DNA of 64,000 nt, taken from positions 102,535-166,534 of the forward strand of contig BNCN01000015.1 in assembly GCA_014656495.1 (NCBI GenBank), read 5' to 3'. The position numbers were made by a program, and so were the translations under genes. Each line of letters starts with the position of its first letter. Position 1 is the stretch's first letter. The DNA is from Comamonas sp. KCTC 72670. GTDB lineage: Bacteria > Myxococcota > Myxococcia > Myxococcales > Myxococcaceae. The notes under the pieces are model-generated. The model was given only the letters and a program-made list of their open reading frames with translations, ran no database searches and had not been told where the DNA came from. Positions 16,917-23,890 of this stretch are shown here, piece after piece.

Positions 16917-17402
16917 CTAATGCTGCGGCTCCTGCGGGCAGCCCGGGCCGGTGCAGATGGGGCAGTCGGTGCACCAGCCGAACTCGTGGAACTCACAGAT
17001 GCCGTTGCCACACGTCAGGTACTTGCAGTCGTCCAAGCAGGTCTGCAGCGTCTCGTTGCCGTTGCAGAGGCCGTCGCCACAGTACGGCTGCGGCCAGCTG
17101 CAGTCCTGCGGGCAGGACCACGGGCTCTCGCCGCCATTGCAGAAGCCGTCGCCACAGAAGGGAATCGGGGCGCAGTCCTCCGCACAGGTGTGGATGGATT
17201 CACCGTTGGCGCTGTCGCAGAAGCCATCACCGCAGATGAACGCGCACGGGTTGCAGTTCCAGGGCCCCACGCCGCCACACGGACATTCGACCAGTGCCGC
17301 TTCGTCCTGCGCCAGCGGCTCGGACTCCGTCTCAACGGGACCACAGGCGGCGAAAAGACCGAGCGACAGACCCGCCATCACAGCCAACAGTTGCGTCTTC
17401 AC
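16917..17402 (-). CDS. Cys-rich CGDGxC-repeat lipoprotein, 4 repeats
   Basis: The first gene by coordinate of four tandem paralogues. It starts at a GTG preceded by GGAGT. The lipoprotein signal ends GLFAACGPVE and is followed by an acidic linker. Four repeats of the form CGDGxCxxxE-x(5-7)-C-x(2)-DC follow, of which the last is degenerate (CGNGIC, then CTDC). Each repeat has four Cys that could form two disulphides or bind metal. The pattern resembles the Cys-rich repeats common in myxobacterial surface proteins (CGDG types such as DUF4215) but lacks the CDDGN part. Its upstream region is like that of the 17532-18053 gene. Confidence 0.75.
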   Translation of the reverse strand: MKTQLLAVMAGLSLGLFAACGPVETESEPLAQDEAALVECPCGGVGPWNCNPCAFICGDGFCDSANGESIHTCAEDCAPIPFCGDGFCNGGESPWSCPQDCSWPQPYCGDGLCNGNETLQTCLDDCKYLTCGNGICEFHEFGWCTDCPICTGPGCPQEPQH

Positions 17403-17431
17403 GGGGGACTCCTGGTTGGAGGAACTCCCAA

Positions 17432-17444
17432 TGATATCACAACC
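17432..17444 (-). promoter_or_regulatory. shared upstream element, class A copy 1
   Basis: TGATATCACAACC (plus-strand reading) lies 30 bases before the GTG of the gene at 16917-17402. TGATAACACAACC occurs 29 bases before the next paralogue. The segment between the element and the start is also alike, including ACTCCTGGTT. This is a candidate promoter or leader element. Confidence 0.4.
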
Positions 17445-17476
17445 TGGTCAAGCCGTTTAAACACACCAATCCGCAC

Positions 17477-17506
17477 ACCACGCCCGGGTCTGAACCCAGG
17501 CGTGGT
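17477..17506 (-). terminator. hairpin after Cys-rich lipoprotein 2
   Basis: A 13-position stem with one mismatch and a four-base loop; the outer arms are ACCACGCC and GGCGTGGT. The same outer stem recurs after the next two paralogues (18132 and 19031), showing that the unit gene plus hairpin was duplicated. Confidence 0.6.
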
Positions 17507-17531
17507 GGCTCTACCGGGCACGCTCAAGGAT

Positions 17532-18053
17532 TCACAGACAGTCCGGCCGGCACGTGCGAGCCGTCTCCCCGCCGTTGCAGACGCCGTCGCCGCAGACGGA
17601 GCCGCAGTCCTCGACGCAGGTTACACTCGACTCCATCCCCTCGCACACGCCATCACCACATACGATGACCGGGCCACAGTCCTGGGGGCAACTCTGGGAC
17701 GTCTCCCCGTTGTTGCAAATACCGTCACCGCACCCCAGAAAACAGTCGCCGGGGCAGGACTGAGGCGATTCGTTGCCGGTGCACAGACCGTCACCACAGA
17801 AGGGGGTGCCACAGTCATGCCAGCAGTTCTGGGGCGTCTCGAACTTTTCGCAGATGCGATTGCCACACTCGCCGACGCGGCAATCCCAGGGGCAGAGTTC
17901 GCTCTCCCAGTCGTCACAAATACCGTCGCCGCAGTAGCTGTACATCGCCGCTTCGTCCTGCGCCAACGCCTCGGACTCCAACTCCACGGGGCCACAGGCG
18001 GCGAACAGCCCGAGCGACAAACCAGCCATCAACACCATCAGACGTGTCTTCAC
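17532..18053 (-). CDS. Cys-rich CGDGxC-repeat lipoprotein, 6 repeats
   Basis: Paralogue of the flanking genes, 173 residues. The GTG start at 18053 is preceded by GGAGT, and the signal ends GLFAACGPVE, nearly identical to that of the 16917-17402 gene. Six CGDG/CGNR-type repeats follow (for example CGDGICNNGETSQSCPQDC and CGDGVCNGGETARTCRPDC), so the mature part is almost wholly repeat. A lipid-anchored, disulphide-rich surface or periplasmic protein is inferred. The upstream DNA belongs to the same class as that of the 4-repeat gene. Confidence 0.75.
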   Translation of the reverse strand: MKTRLMVLMAGLSLGLFAACGPVELESEALAQDEAAMYSYCGDGICDDWESELCPWDCRVGECGNRICEKFETPQNCWHDCGTPFCGDGLCTGNESPQSCPGDCFLGCGDGICNNGETSQSCPQDCGPVIVCGDGVCEGMESSVTCVEDCGSVCGDGVCNGGETARTCRPDCL

Positions 18054-18081
18054 GGGGACTCCTGGTTAGCGGGACTGCCCG

Positions 18082-18094
18082 TGATAACACAACC
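18082..18094 (-). promoter_or_regulatory. shared upstream element, class A copy 2
   Basis: TGATAACACAACC lies 29 bases before the GTG at 18053 and matches the element at 17432-17444 with one difference. It supports recent duplication of this gene with its promoter region. Confidence 0.4.
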
Positions 18095-18131
18095 CGCTCT
18101 GCCCGTGAAAACCCCTCCCCCACGCCAGACA

Positions 18132-18159
18132 CCACGCCCAGGCAGAAGCCCAGGCGTGG
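18132..18159 (-). terminator. hairpin after Cys-rich lipoprotein 3
   Basis: CCACGCC pairs with GGCGTGG; after two mismatches a three-base inner stem closes a four-base loop. It lies 18 bases after the stop and is almost identical to the hairpin at 19031-19058. Confidence 0.55.
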
Positions 18160-18177
18160 CGGGCCTACGTCTTACGG

Positions 18178-18840
18178 TTACGGCCAGGGCTGCGGGTTCG
18201 GGTCGATGATGGGGCAGCGCGGCCCGGTGCAGCAGTCGACGGGGCACGACAGCTCCTCGCCGGGGGCGCAGAGGCCGTCACCACACGTATTCAGAATCAA
18301 ACAATCCGCCCGGCACGTACGGGGCGTCTCCAGGCCGTTGCACACACCGTCGCCGCAGAAGGAGCCGCAGTCCTCCCAGCAGGAGGCGGTCGTCTCCGAG
18401 CCATTGCAGACGCCGTCGCCGCAGTAGGTCGCCGGGCCGCAGTCCTGGGGGCAGGACAGGGACGTCTCTGTACCGTTGCAGATGCCGTCGCCGCACCACG
18501 CCAGCGTGAGGCAGTCCTCCGGGCAGGTCTGGGCCGTCTCACCGGGGCTGCACACGCCGTCGCCGCAGAGGGCCAGGAGGCCACAGTCCTGCGGGCAGGT
18601 GCGCGGCGTCTCGCGGCCATTGCAGATGCCGTCGCCACACAACGAGAGGACGTCGCAGTCCCAGGGACAGTTGTCGCTGTTCTCCCCGTTGCGGGTGTCA
18701 CAGATACCGTCACCACAGAGGAAGCGGTTCAGCTCGGCCTCGCTCTGGCCCAGCGACTCCGACTCCGGCTCCACCGGACCGCAAGCGGAGAGCAGCCCCA
18801 ACGACAAACCCGCCAACAGGATGACCCAACGAGACTTCAC
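18178..18840 (-). CDS. Cys-rich CGDGxC-repeat lipoprotein, 7 repeats
   Basis: Paralogue of 220 residues. The GTG at 18840 is chosen over an ATG four codons upstream because GGAGGTGCAC places the ribosome-binding site directly before it and because all four paralogues start GTG-(A/C)(A/G)G at the same point of the signal. The signal ends GLLSACGPVE. Seven repeats follow, including CGDGVCSPGETAQTCPEDC and a last CGDGLCAPGEELSCPVDC that is one residue shorter. The tail (CCTGPRCPIIDPNPQPWP) is shared with the 8-repeat paralogue. Confidence 0.75.
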   Translation of the reverse strand: MKSRWVILLAGLSLGLLSACGPVEPESESLGQSEAELNRFLCGDGICDTRNGENSDNCPWDCDVLSLCGDGICNGRETPRTCPQDCGLLALCGDGVCSPGETAQTCPEDCLTLAWCGDGICNGTETSLSCPQDCGPATYCGDGVCNGSETTASCWEDCGSFCGDGVCNGLETPRTCRADCLILNTCGDGLCAPGEELSCPVDCCTGPRCPIIDPNPQPWP

Positions 18841-18866
18841 GTGCACCTCCAAGGGAATGAGGCGCG

Positions 18867-18896
18867 CATGTCATCCCATCCGGAATTAGCAGACAA
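18867..18896 (-). promoter_or_regulatory. shared upstream element, class B copy 1
   Basis: CATGTCATCCCATCC, a seven-base gap, then GCAGACAA (plus-strand reading). The same two blocks with the same gap occur at 19824-19853. On the transcribed strand this reads TTGTCTGC-N7-GGATGGGATGACATG, ending 26 bases before the GTG at 18840. It is a candidate promoter or operator. Confidence 0.5.
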
Positions 18897-19030
18897 CTCC
18901 TGGGATCTAGAAACCCAGTATCAACCGCCCTCCTGTCACCACCCCGCACTCCGTGGCGAACGAGCAACCCGGGTCATCAACACACCACCGTAACGTTTCT
19001 CGTTACAAGTCATTGCCGCCCGGACCACCA

Positions 19031-19058
19031 CCACGCCCAGGCGGGAGCCCAGGCGTGG
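19031..19058 (-). terminator. hairpin after Cys-rich lipoprotein 4
   Basis: CCACGCC and GGCGTGG arms with an inner three-pair stem, 12 bases after the stop of the 8-repeat gene. It has the same design as the hairpin at 18132. Confidence 0.55.
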
Positions 19059-19070
19059 CGGGCCAGCGTG

Positions 19071-19796
19071 TTACGGCCAGGGCGTCGGATTCGGGTCGAT
19101 GCCGCGGCAGAACGGCCCGGTGCAGCAGTCCGAGGGGCAGGAGAACTCCTCGCCGGGGGAGCAGAAGCCATCGCCACAGACGTGCGGCGCGCAATCCAGC
19201 GCGCAGTTGCGGCGGTTCTCGAAGCCATTGCAGACCCCATCACCGCAGGAGGAGCCACAGTCCTCGAAGCACGTCGCGGTCGACTCGGAGCTGCTGCAGA
19301 CACCATCGCCACAGGAGGCACCCGGGTCGCAATCCGACGGACAGCTCATCGGCGTCTCCGAGCCGGAGCAGAGGCCGTCGCCGCAGACGGGCGCAGGACC
19401 ACAGTCCTGCGGGCACGTCTGAGACGTCTCCGTGCCGTTGCAGAGGCCGTCACCACAGACGGGCACGGGGCCACAGTCCTGCGGGCACGTCTGGGACGTC
19501 TCCCCGTCGTTGCAGAGCCCATCGCCGCACCACCCCACGGCCAGGCAGTCCATGGGGCAGTTCTGGACCGTTTCACCGGGGCCGCAGATGCCGTCACCAC
19601 ACACGCCCGTGAAGCCACAATCCTCCGGGCAGTTGCGCGGCGTCTCGCGCCCGGTGCAGATGCCGTCGCCGCAGAAGAAGCTGTTCAGCTCGGCCTCACG
19701 CTCAGCCAGCGGCTCCGGCTCCAACTCCACCGGACCACAGGCGGCCAGCACCGCCAACGACACACCCGACAGCAGAACGACGAGACGAGACCTCAC
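19071..19796 (-). CDS. Cys-rich CGDGxC-repeat lipoprotein, 8 repeats
   Basis: Paralogue of 241 residues and the longest of the four. The start is the GTG at 19796, preceded by AAGGAGGTACGC; the open frame extends further upstream but that part has no signal sequence. The lipoprotein signal ends VLAACGPVE. Eight CGDGxC repeats follow, several almost identical to one another (CGDGLCNDGETSQTCPQDC and CGDGLCNGTETSQTCPQDC), indicating recent repeat gain. The tail CCTGPFCRGIDPNPTPWP matches that of the 7-repeat gene. It is the first gene of the row in transcription order, yet each gene has its own upstream element and hairpin. Confidence 0.75.
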   Translation of the reverse strand: MRSRLVVLLSGVSLAVLAACGPVELEPEPLAEREAELNSFFCGDGICTGRETPRNCPEDCGFTGVCGDGICGPGETVQNCPMDCLAVGWCGDGLCNDGETSQTCPQDCGPVPVCGDGLCNGTETSQTCPQDCGPAPVCGDGLCSGSETPMSCPSDCDPGASCGDGVCSSSESTATCFEDCGSSCGDGVCNGFENRRNCALDCAPHVCGDGFCSPGEEFSCPSDCCTGPFCRGIDPNPTPWP

Positions 19797-19823
19797 GCGT
19801 ACCTCCTTGGGAAAGGGGGCACA

Positions 19824-19853
19824 CATGTCATCCCATCCCGCATGGGCAGACAA
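19824..19853 (-). promoter_or_regulatory. shared upstream element, class B copy 2
   Basis: Second copy of CATGTCATCCCATCC-N7-GCAGACAA, placed 27 bases before the GTG at 19796. The seven-base gap differs in sequence from the first copy while both blocks are conserved, which suggests that the blocks are functional. Confidence 0.5.
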
Positions 19854-19876
19854 TCCCCGGGCTGAAATACCGGGGT
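19854..19876 (-). terminator. hairpin after the DUF2490-type gene
   Basis: ACCCCGG-type arm (ATCCCCGG region) pairs as CCCCGG/CCGGGG with an A-T closing pair around a nine-base loop, directly after the stop at 19885 on the minus strand. Confidence 0.45.
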
Positions 19877-19884
19877 GCCTGGGG

Positions 19885-20592
19885 CTACATGTAATTGAAC
19901 GGCATGGTGACGGCGAGCGTGTGGATGAGCTGCTCCGTCTCCGCGTAGGGCCGGCGGGTGAAGACATTGAGGTAGCCCACCTCCACGGAGGAGTGCTCAC
20001 CGTACTTCCAGCCCGCGCCCACGAACACGCGGTTCATGTCGAAGCCCGCGCTGGGGCCGCGGTCCACCGAGTTGAGGTGGTAGAAGACCTCATCCCAGAC
20101 AATCAATGACAGGCGCCCCTCGTCCGCCATGGGGAGGGCGCCGCGGAGCATGACGCGCGCGCGGTGGGAGATCTCCGTCGTCCCCGGCAGGAAGCGCTGC
20201 TCCAGGCGCGCACGCACCGTCCCACGCAGGGAGCCCAGCTTGGGGGAGTAGAGGTATTGCTGGAAGAGGCGGCTCTCGCCCTGACGCTGGGCCGGCTCGC
20301 CATCCCAAATCCAGAGCGGAATCCAACCCTGCCCCAGCCACAGGGACATGTTGTGAGACATCCGCACGCCCGCCGCCGACCGGAGGATGGCGCGCGCGTC
20401 GTCCTTGCCGAAGCGCGGCTGCGCCTCCAGGTAATAGAGGAACTTGTCTCCAATACCGCCCTGCGCCGTGACGGTGTACCAGAGCTGGGCTTCTGTCCGG
20501 ACGGGCCTGCCGGCCTCCACGGAGCGGAAGGGGAAGACAACGAGCAGCAGGCCAACGAGGGGAAGCCACTTCTCCGAGCGCATGGTGCTCAT
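19885..20592 (-). CDS. DUF2490-type outer-membrane protein
   Basis: A signal peptide (about residues 7-27, ending VEAG) is followed by EAQLWYTVTAQG, FLYYLEAQPRFG, then paired strands ending in an aromatic-rich NYM. This layout matches the DUF2490 family, whose members are predicted outer-membrane beta barrels of about 220-240 residues. RLEQRFLPG and HRARVMLRG are strands typical of the family. The ATG at 20592 (MSTMRSEK) or the one three codons later are both plausible; neither has a strong ribosome-binding site. No function is known for the family. Confidence 0.65.
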   Translation of the reverse strand: MSTMRSEKWLPLVGLLLVVFPFRSVEAGRPVRTEAQLWYTVTAQGGIGDKFLYYLEAQPRFGKDDARAILRSAAGVRMSHNMSLWLGQGWIPLWIWDGEPAQRQGESRLFQQYLYSPKLGSLRGTVRARLEQRFLPGTTEISHRARVMLRGALPMADEGRLSLIVWDEVFYHLNSVDRGPSAGFDMNRVFVGAGWKYGEHSSVEVGYLNVFTRRPYAETEQLIHTLAVTMPFNYM

Positions 20593-20754
20593 GCATAGAC
20601 CATGACTCGAGCCACGGCTCAACCGGCCCGTGACACGAATGCGACAAACGCGACGAACCCCCGGATGAAACCGGGTTCGCGCGCCCGTCCTTCGAGAAAA
20701 TCCGGCAGGAATCAATCTGGCAGGAATAAACGAAGGACGGACGGCGTTGCGGCA

Positions 20755-21576
20755 TCACTGGGTGGGTTGAGCGCCCGGCGTCGACTGACCGCTCTCCGGC
20801 GCGGCGGGAGCGGTGGGCTGGACCTGGGACGTCGCCTCGATGCGCACCGCCTGGGGCTCGCCGCTCTGTTCATCGGTCCGGTAGGAGGCGCGCACCTGGC
20901 TCCCCTCCTGGATGTCCGCCGCGCTCGCCTGACGCCCATCCACCGTCACCTGCGTCTGGGGCGAGACCTGCAGCCGGAGCTGCGGCTCCCCACGCGCGCT
21001 GAGGAGCAGCTCCTGGTCATTGGAGCTCAGGACCTCGCCGACGACTTGCTGCTCCGAGCCCTGCTGAGCTCCCTGGCCCTGCGGCTGCCCCGGCACCGGC
21101 GCCGCGGCCACGGGCTGCTGTGACTGCTGGCGGAGCTGCTCGGACTGCTGGCGGGCCTGCTGGTTCTGCTGCGTCAGCGCCTCGCTCTGCCGGCGCTGGG
21201 CCTCCAGCGCGCCCGCCTGGGCCTGCTGGGCCTCCTGCTGGGCCTGCTGCGTCTGCTGCTGCGCGTTCTGCTGGGCCTGCTGGGCTTGCTGGGACGCGGA
21301 CTGCGCCTTGGCCTGGGCCTCCTGGAGCTCCTGCTGCCGCTTCTGCAAGTCGCGCTGGGCGTCCGCCGCCTGCTTCTGCTGGTCGCTCGCCTGCTCTTGG
21401 GCCTTGCGAGCGGAGTCGAAAGCGCCCTCGCTGCGCTGCTGCGCCTGCGCCACCTGGTCACTCACCGTGCCCTGCCCGCCCGCCTGGCCCTGGGCGCCGT
21501 GGTCGCGCTCCTGACACGCCGTCCCCAGCGTCAGCGCCGCGGCGCCGGCCAACAACCACCCCGCATGGAATCTCAT
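20755..21576 (-). CDS. Ala/Gln-rich coiled-coil lipoprotein with small beta domain
   Basis: The ATG at 21576 follows GGGAGG at eight bases and starts a lipoprotein signal ending TLGTACQE. Residues about 35-165 are extremely rich in Gln, Ala and Arg (QQAQQAQQNAQQQTQQAQQ) and should form a long coiled coil. Residues about 185-250 look like a small OB/SH3-like beta domain: VVGEVLSSNDQELLLSARG, a TQVTVDGRQAS turn and a GSQVRASYR strand, as in DUF5666-like proteins. A Pro/Ser/Gln tail follows. It is divergent from the Hsp70 gene with 167 bases between. It may bridge outer membrane and cell wall. Confidence 0.65.
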   Translation of the reverse strand: MRFHAGWLLAGAAALTLGTACQERDHGAQGQAGGQGTVSDQVAQAQQRSEGAFDSARKAQEQASDQQKQAADAQRDLQKRQQELQEAQAKAQSASQQAQQAQQNAQQQTQQAQQEAQQAQAGALEAQRRQSEALTQQNQQARQQSEQLRQQSQQPVAAAPVPGQPQGQGAQQGSEQQVVGEVLSSNDQELLLSARGEPQLRLQVSPQTQVTVDGRQASAADIQEGSQVRASYRTDEQSGEPQAVRIEATSQVQPTAPAAPESGQSTPGAQPTQ

Positions 21577-21743
21577 CTGGCAGCCTCCCTCGTCATTCAC
21601 GTGACAAGGGAAAGATGGCGAGCGGCCCCTTCGCGCCAACCCACATCCACTCCGGGCGTCCGCTCTCCAGGCCGCCCACCGCGACTTGTTGGTGCACGAA
21701 GCGCTACCCATGGATGGACTTTGGAGATAAGGGGCGCCCCCCC

Positions 21744-23000
21744 ATGCGTGCCTGCGGACTCGATTTCGGAACCAGCAACACCGCCGCGGCCCTGCCGGAC
21801 GGCACGGTGCTGTCGCTTCAACCCCACACCCAGGAGGCGCGCCTCTTCCGCTCCGTCCTCTTCTTCCCGGACGACGAGCAGGACATCTACGCGGGTGCCG
21901 ACGCCATCCAGCGGTACCTGGAGGACAACACCGGGCGCTTCATCCAGTCCGTGAAGTCCTTCCTCCACTCCAGCTCCTTCCGCGCCACCCAGGTGAAGGG
22001 GCGCACCTACACCATCGAGGACCTGGTGGCGGTGCTGCTGCGCCGCGTGCGTGACGCCGCGGCGGACGCCATGGGCGGCGCGCCCGACGCCGTGGTGCTC
22101 GGCCGCCCCGCCGTCTTCACGCCGGACCGGGAAGCGGATGCCCTGGCGCAGCAGCGGCTCTTGCGCGCCGCCGGGCTCGCGGGCTTCCAGCGCGTGGAGT
22201 TCCTCATCGAGCCCATCGCCGCCGCGCTCGCGTACGAGGCCCAGCTCACGCGCGACGAGCTCGTGCTGGTGGCGGACTTCGGCGCCGGCACCACCGACCT
22301 GACGCTCATGCGGCTGGGCCCCAGCCGGAAGGACAACCCGGACCGGAAGCAGGACGTGGTGGGCTCCACGGGCGTGCGCATCGGCGGTGACCGCTTCGAC
22401 GCGGAAATCATGCGCCACAAGCTGCTGCCCCGCTTCGGCGCCGGCTCCACCTACCGGGTGAAGGGCTTCAGCGACAAGCGGATGCCCATTCCGCAGCACA
22501 TCCTGGCCAAGCTGCTCACCTGGCACGAGATGTCCTTCATCCGGGAGAAGTCCACGCAGGAGCTGCTGGAGACCATGCTGGACACCAGCGACCGCAAGCC
22601 TGAAATCCAGGCGCTGTATGACCTGGTGATGGACAACCTGGGCTACCGCCTCTTCCGCGCCATCGAAGCGGCGAAGGTGCGGCTGTCCAAGGAGGACGTG
22701 GCCACGGTGGACTTCGAGGAGGCGCGCATCCACCTCCACGAGCCCATCACCCGCGAGGAGTTCGACACCTTCAGCAAGCCCCTGCTGGACGAGCTGGACG
22801 CGTGCACCGCGAGCCTCCTGGAGAAGCACGCGGAGGCAAAGGACATCGACGCGGTGTTCCTCACCGGCGGCTCCTCGCAGATTCCCGCCGTGCGGCAGCT
22901 CTACGTGCGCCGCTTCGGCGAGGAGCGCGTGCGCACCGCGGACGCGTTCACCTCCGTGGCGGAGGGACTCGGGCGCGCCGCGGCGCACCTGTCCGCCTGA
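21744..23000 (+). CDS. YegD-type Hsp70-family ATPase
   Basis: A 418-residue member of the actin-like Hsp70 superfamily. ATP-binding motifs are visible: GLDFGTSNTAAAL (phosphate 1), VADFGAGTTDLTLMRL (phosphate 2) and AVFLTGGSSQIPAVRQLY (adenosine), with the connecting EPIAAALAYEA. The C-terminal substrate-binding domain of DnaK is absent and an insertion of about 100 residues (HKLLPRFGAGSTYRVKGF and beyond) is placed as in E. coli YegD. The ATG at 21744 is preceded by GGAGATAAGGGG. Its clients are unknown, and no J-protein or nucleotide-exchange factor is adjacent. Confidence 0.85.
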   Translation: MRACGLDFGTSNTAAALPDGTVLSLQPHTQEARLFRSVLFFPDDEQDIYAGADAIQRYLEDNTGRFIQSVKSFLHSSSFRATQVKGRTYTIEDLVAVLLRRVRDAAADAMGGAPDAVVLGRPAVFTPDREADALAQQRLLRAAGLAGFQRVEFLIEPIAAALAYEAQLTRDELVLVADFGAGTTDLTLMRLGPSRKDNPDRKQDVVGSTGVRIGGDRFDAEIMRHKLLPRFGAGSTYRVKGFSDKRMPIPQHILAKLLTWHEMSFIREKSTQELLETMLDTSDRKPEIQALYDLVMDNLGYRLFRAIEAAKVRLSKEDVATVDFEEARIHLHEPITREEFDTFSKPLLDELDACTASLLEKHAEAKDIDAVFLTGGSSQIPAVRQLYVRRFGEERVRTADAFTSVAEGLGRAAAHLSA

Positions 23001-23021
23001 GCCGTCCGCCTGGGACGGGGC

Positions 23022-23888
23022 CTACGGGCCCACGTCCACGGTGCGGCTGAGCCACCCCACCCCGCCGCGTCCGTCCCGTGCCACCACCCAGAAGGTGACG
23101 CGTCCGGGCGCCGCCGGGGTTTCGTACAGGGACGTCGGGTCTCCCGGCCGGCCCTCCACCGGCTCCTGTGAGCGGAACTCCTTCACCTCGCCCTCACCGG
23201 TGGCGAACCAGCTGAAGAAGACCTGCTCCACCTGGGGCCCCTCCGGCGTCTCGTAGGTCTCCACGCTGCCCTCGGCCAGCACCGGGGTGAGCGTCACCTC
23301 GCTCGCCACGGGCAGCGGGCCCGTCAGCGGCGCGCCGTCCCAGAGCACGTCCGCCATCACCGGGTTCTGGTTGGGCGTGGCGGTGGCCCGCAGCGTCACC
23401 CGGCGCACGCCGCGCTCGGTGCCCTCGGGCGTCCCGCTGCCGTCCGTGGCCTCGTAGCCCACGAAGAGGGGGATGCCCCGCGCCAACGCCGCGCGCAGCG
23501 CCGGGTCCTCCGGGTCCAACACGCCGCCGCCCCCGCCGCCCGCCTGGAGCGCCTCCAGCAGCACGGCCTGCACGTCCGGGTCCTGGAGCGACAGCTCGCC
23601 GTCCGGCAAGGCGACGCCGGTGTCCCCCGGGCAGCGCCCGTCATACGGATTGCCGGTGAAGCGGCACAGCGCATAGCGGACGGTGACGGGGCGCGCGTCC
23701 GGCGTCACCGCCAGCGCGTTGAACGTCATGGGCCCCGGCAGCGTGGCGGCGTCCGGGTCCACCACCAGCTCCGCGGGCTCGGCCTGGATGGCCAGCACGC
23801 GGACGCGGCGGATTTCACTCTGCAATTCGAAGTCGGGGGCGCAGCCGGCGAGCAGCAGCGCCACGAACGCGGGAAGATGGAGACGCAT
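23022..23888 (-). CDS. receptor-associated lipoprotein (module 1)
   Basis: A 288-residue lipoprotein whose signal ends LLLAGCAPDF. It begins two bases after the stop of the TonB_C-receptor gene and so is translationally coupled to it. The sequence looks like tandem beta domains with a Gly-rich loop at about residues 115-124. The end (VTFWVVARDGRGGVGWLSRTV) matches the end of the lipoprotein at 59768-60688 (VTFWVVVRDGRGGSSWVVRRA), which stands in the same position behind a paralogous receptor. It is probably a surface or periplasmic partner that helps capture the receptor's substrate. I do not recognise a named family, and it is not SusD-like by eye. Confidence 0.65.
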   Translation of the reverse strand: MRLHLPAFVALLLAGCAPDFELQSEIRRVRVLAIQAEPAELVVDPDAATLPGPMTFNALAVTPDARPVTVRYALCRFTGNPYDGRCPGDTGVALPDGELSLQDPDVQAVLLEALQAGGGGGGVLDPEDPALRAALARGIPLFVGYEATDGSGTPEGTERGVRRVTLRATATPNQNPVMADVLWDGAPLTGPLPVASEVTLTPVLAEGSVETYETPEGPQVEQVFFSWFATGEGEVKEFRSQEPVEGRPGDPTSLYETPAAPGRVTFWVVARDGRGGVGWLSRTVDVGP

Positions 23889-23890
23889 GC

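Noticed and set aside
18841..18852. ATG four codons upstream of the 7-repeat lipoprotein
   Set aside because: GGAGG overlaps this segment and serves the GTG at 18840; the three paralogues also start with GTG at the equivalent point.
16917..19796. Regularly spaced repeats considered as a CRISPR array
   Set aside because: The periodicity of about 95-110 bases comes from protein-coding CGDGxC repeats; there are no identical short repeats with unique spacers.
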